From Calothrix brevissima NIES-22 (GTDB lineage Bacteria > Cyanobacteriota > Cyanobacteriia > Cyanobacteriales > Nostocaceae), in the NCBI RefSeq assembly GCF_002367995.1, contig NZ_AP018207.1, positions 6,545,495-6,609,494 of the forward strand: a stretch of DNA of 64,000 nucleotides. The letters run 5' to 3'. Positions 63,896 to 64,000 of this stretch are shown one piece after another. The position numbers were made by a program, and so were the translations under genes. The notes beneath the pieces are model-generated. The model saw only the letters and a program-made list of their open reading frames with translations. It had not been told where the DNA came from and ran no database searches. The first letter of the stretch is position 1. Each line of letters begins with the position of its first letter.

Positions 63896-64000
63896 CGTTT
63901 TTAATAATTGTTACTAAACTTTATCTTACTTAAGATATCACACTGAAAAATCCCCCCCTGGGGCATATTTATCATACATGATTTTGCGAGAAATGGGTGA

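Overview
This window looks like chromosomal DNA of a filamentous, probably heterocyst-forming cyanobacterium of the order Nostocales (Nostoc/Calothrix/Tolypothrix-like). The reasons are the many copies of the HIP1 octamer GCGATCGC, abundant heptanucleotide direct repeats, an S-type phycobiliprotein lyase, an flv4-psiE-flv2 flavodiiron operon, two SLH/OprB porins, a caspase-WD40 signalling giant and a cyanobacterial DUF3120 membrane protein. No phage, plasmid, CRISPR array or complete insertion sequence is visible. Small non-coding mobile elements and repeats are very dense.

Layout. 1-4.9 kb: the end of an ABC exporter, an unknown gene and a Ser/Thr kinase with a YARHG domain. 5.3-9.6 kb, minus strand: the ribosomal/transcription cluster rplS - tRNA-Trp - secE - nusG - rplK - rplA - (L10 leader) - rplJ - rplL, closed by a perfect terminator. 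9.9-15.8 kb: a glycosyltransferase and an RND efflux pump with its membrane fusion protein. 16-25 kb: a phycobiliprotein lyase, an SDR, small secreted proteins, a copper-chaperone-like HMA protein next to a degraded DUF305-like ORF, RtcB RNA ligase, a phytochelatin-synthase-like protease, and a 1.1 kb graveyard holding a DegT/DnrJ aminotransferase relic. 25.7-36.4 kb: a TPR protein, a 2-hydroxyacid dehydrogenase, a 1786-residue caspase/STAND/WD40 protein and a Tat-exported AGE-like barrel protein. 36.5-44.5 kb: an ArsR regulator with a divergent dienelactone hydrolase, a DUF1499 protein, a PAS histidine kinase with two single-domain response regulators, a methyltransferase and small GAF/unknown proteins. 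45-47.6 kb: an overlapping pair (RHH-like and PAS-like) ending in a strong terminator, then D-lactate dehydrogenase. 48.4-57 kb: the flavodiiron operon and two convergent porins. 57-64 kb: a large membrane protein, threonine synthase, an unknown protein and DUF3120.

How parts work together. The ribosomal cluster is a conventional co-transcribed unit in which L10(L12)4 probably represses its own leader. The flavodiiron operon supplies a photoprotective electron sink for photosystem II. The histidine kinase and the two receivers form a phosphorelay. The caspase/STAND/WD40 protein is a one-polypeptide sensor-switch-protease of the kind implicated in regulated cell death or conflict responses.

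The most unusual feature is the repeat landscape. A 9-bp tandem repeat (GGGGACAAG-like) that forms intergenic arrays also occurs in frame, in two different reading frames, inside the caspase/STAND gene. A perfect 55-bp inverted repeat brackets 5 kb. A ~100-bp module is duplicated upstream of rtcB and the lactate dehydrogenase gene and differs by exactly one heptamer. At least four MITE-like families with clear terminal inverted repeats are present. All functional names are from sequence reading alone; no database search was run.
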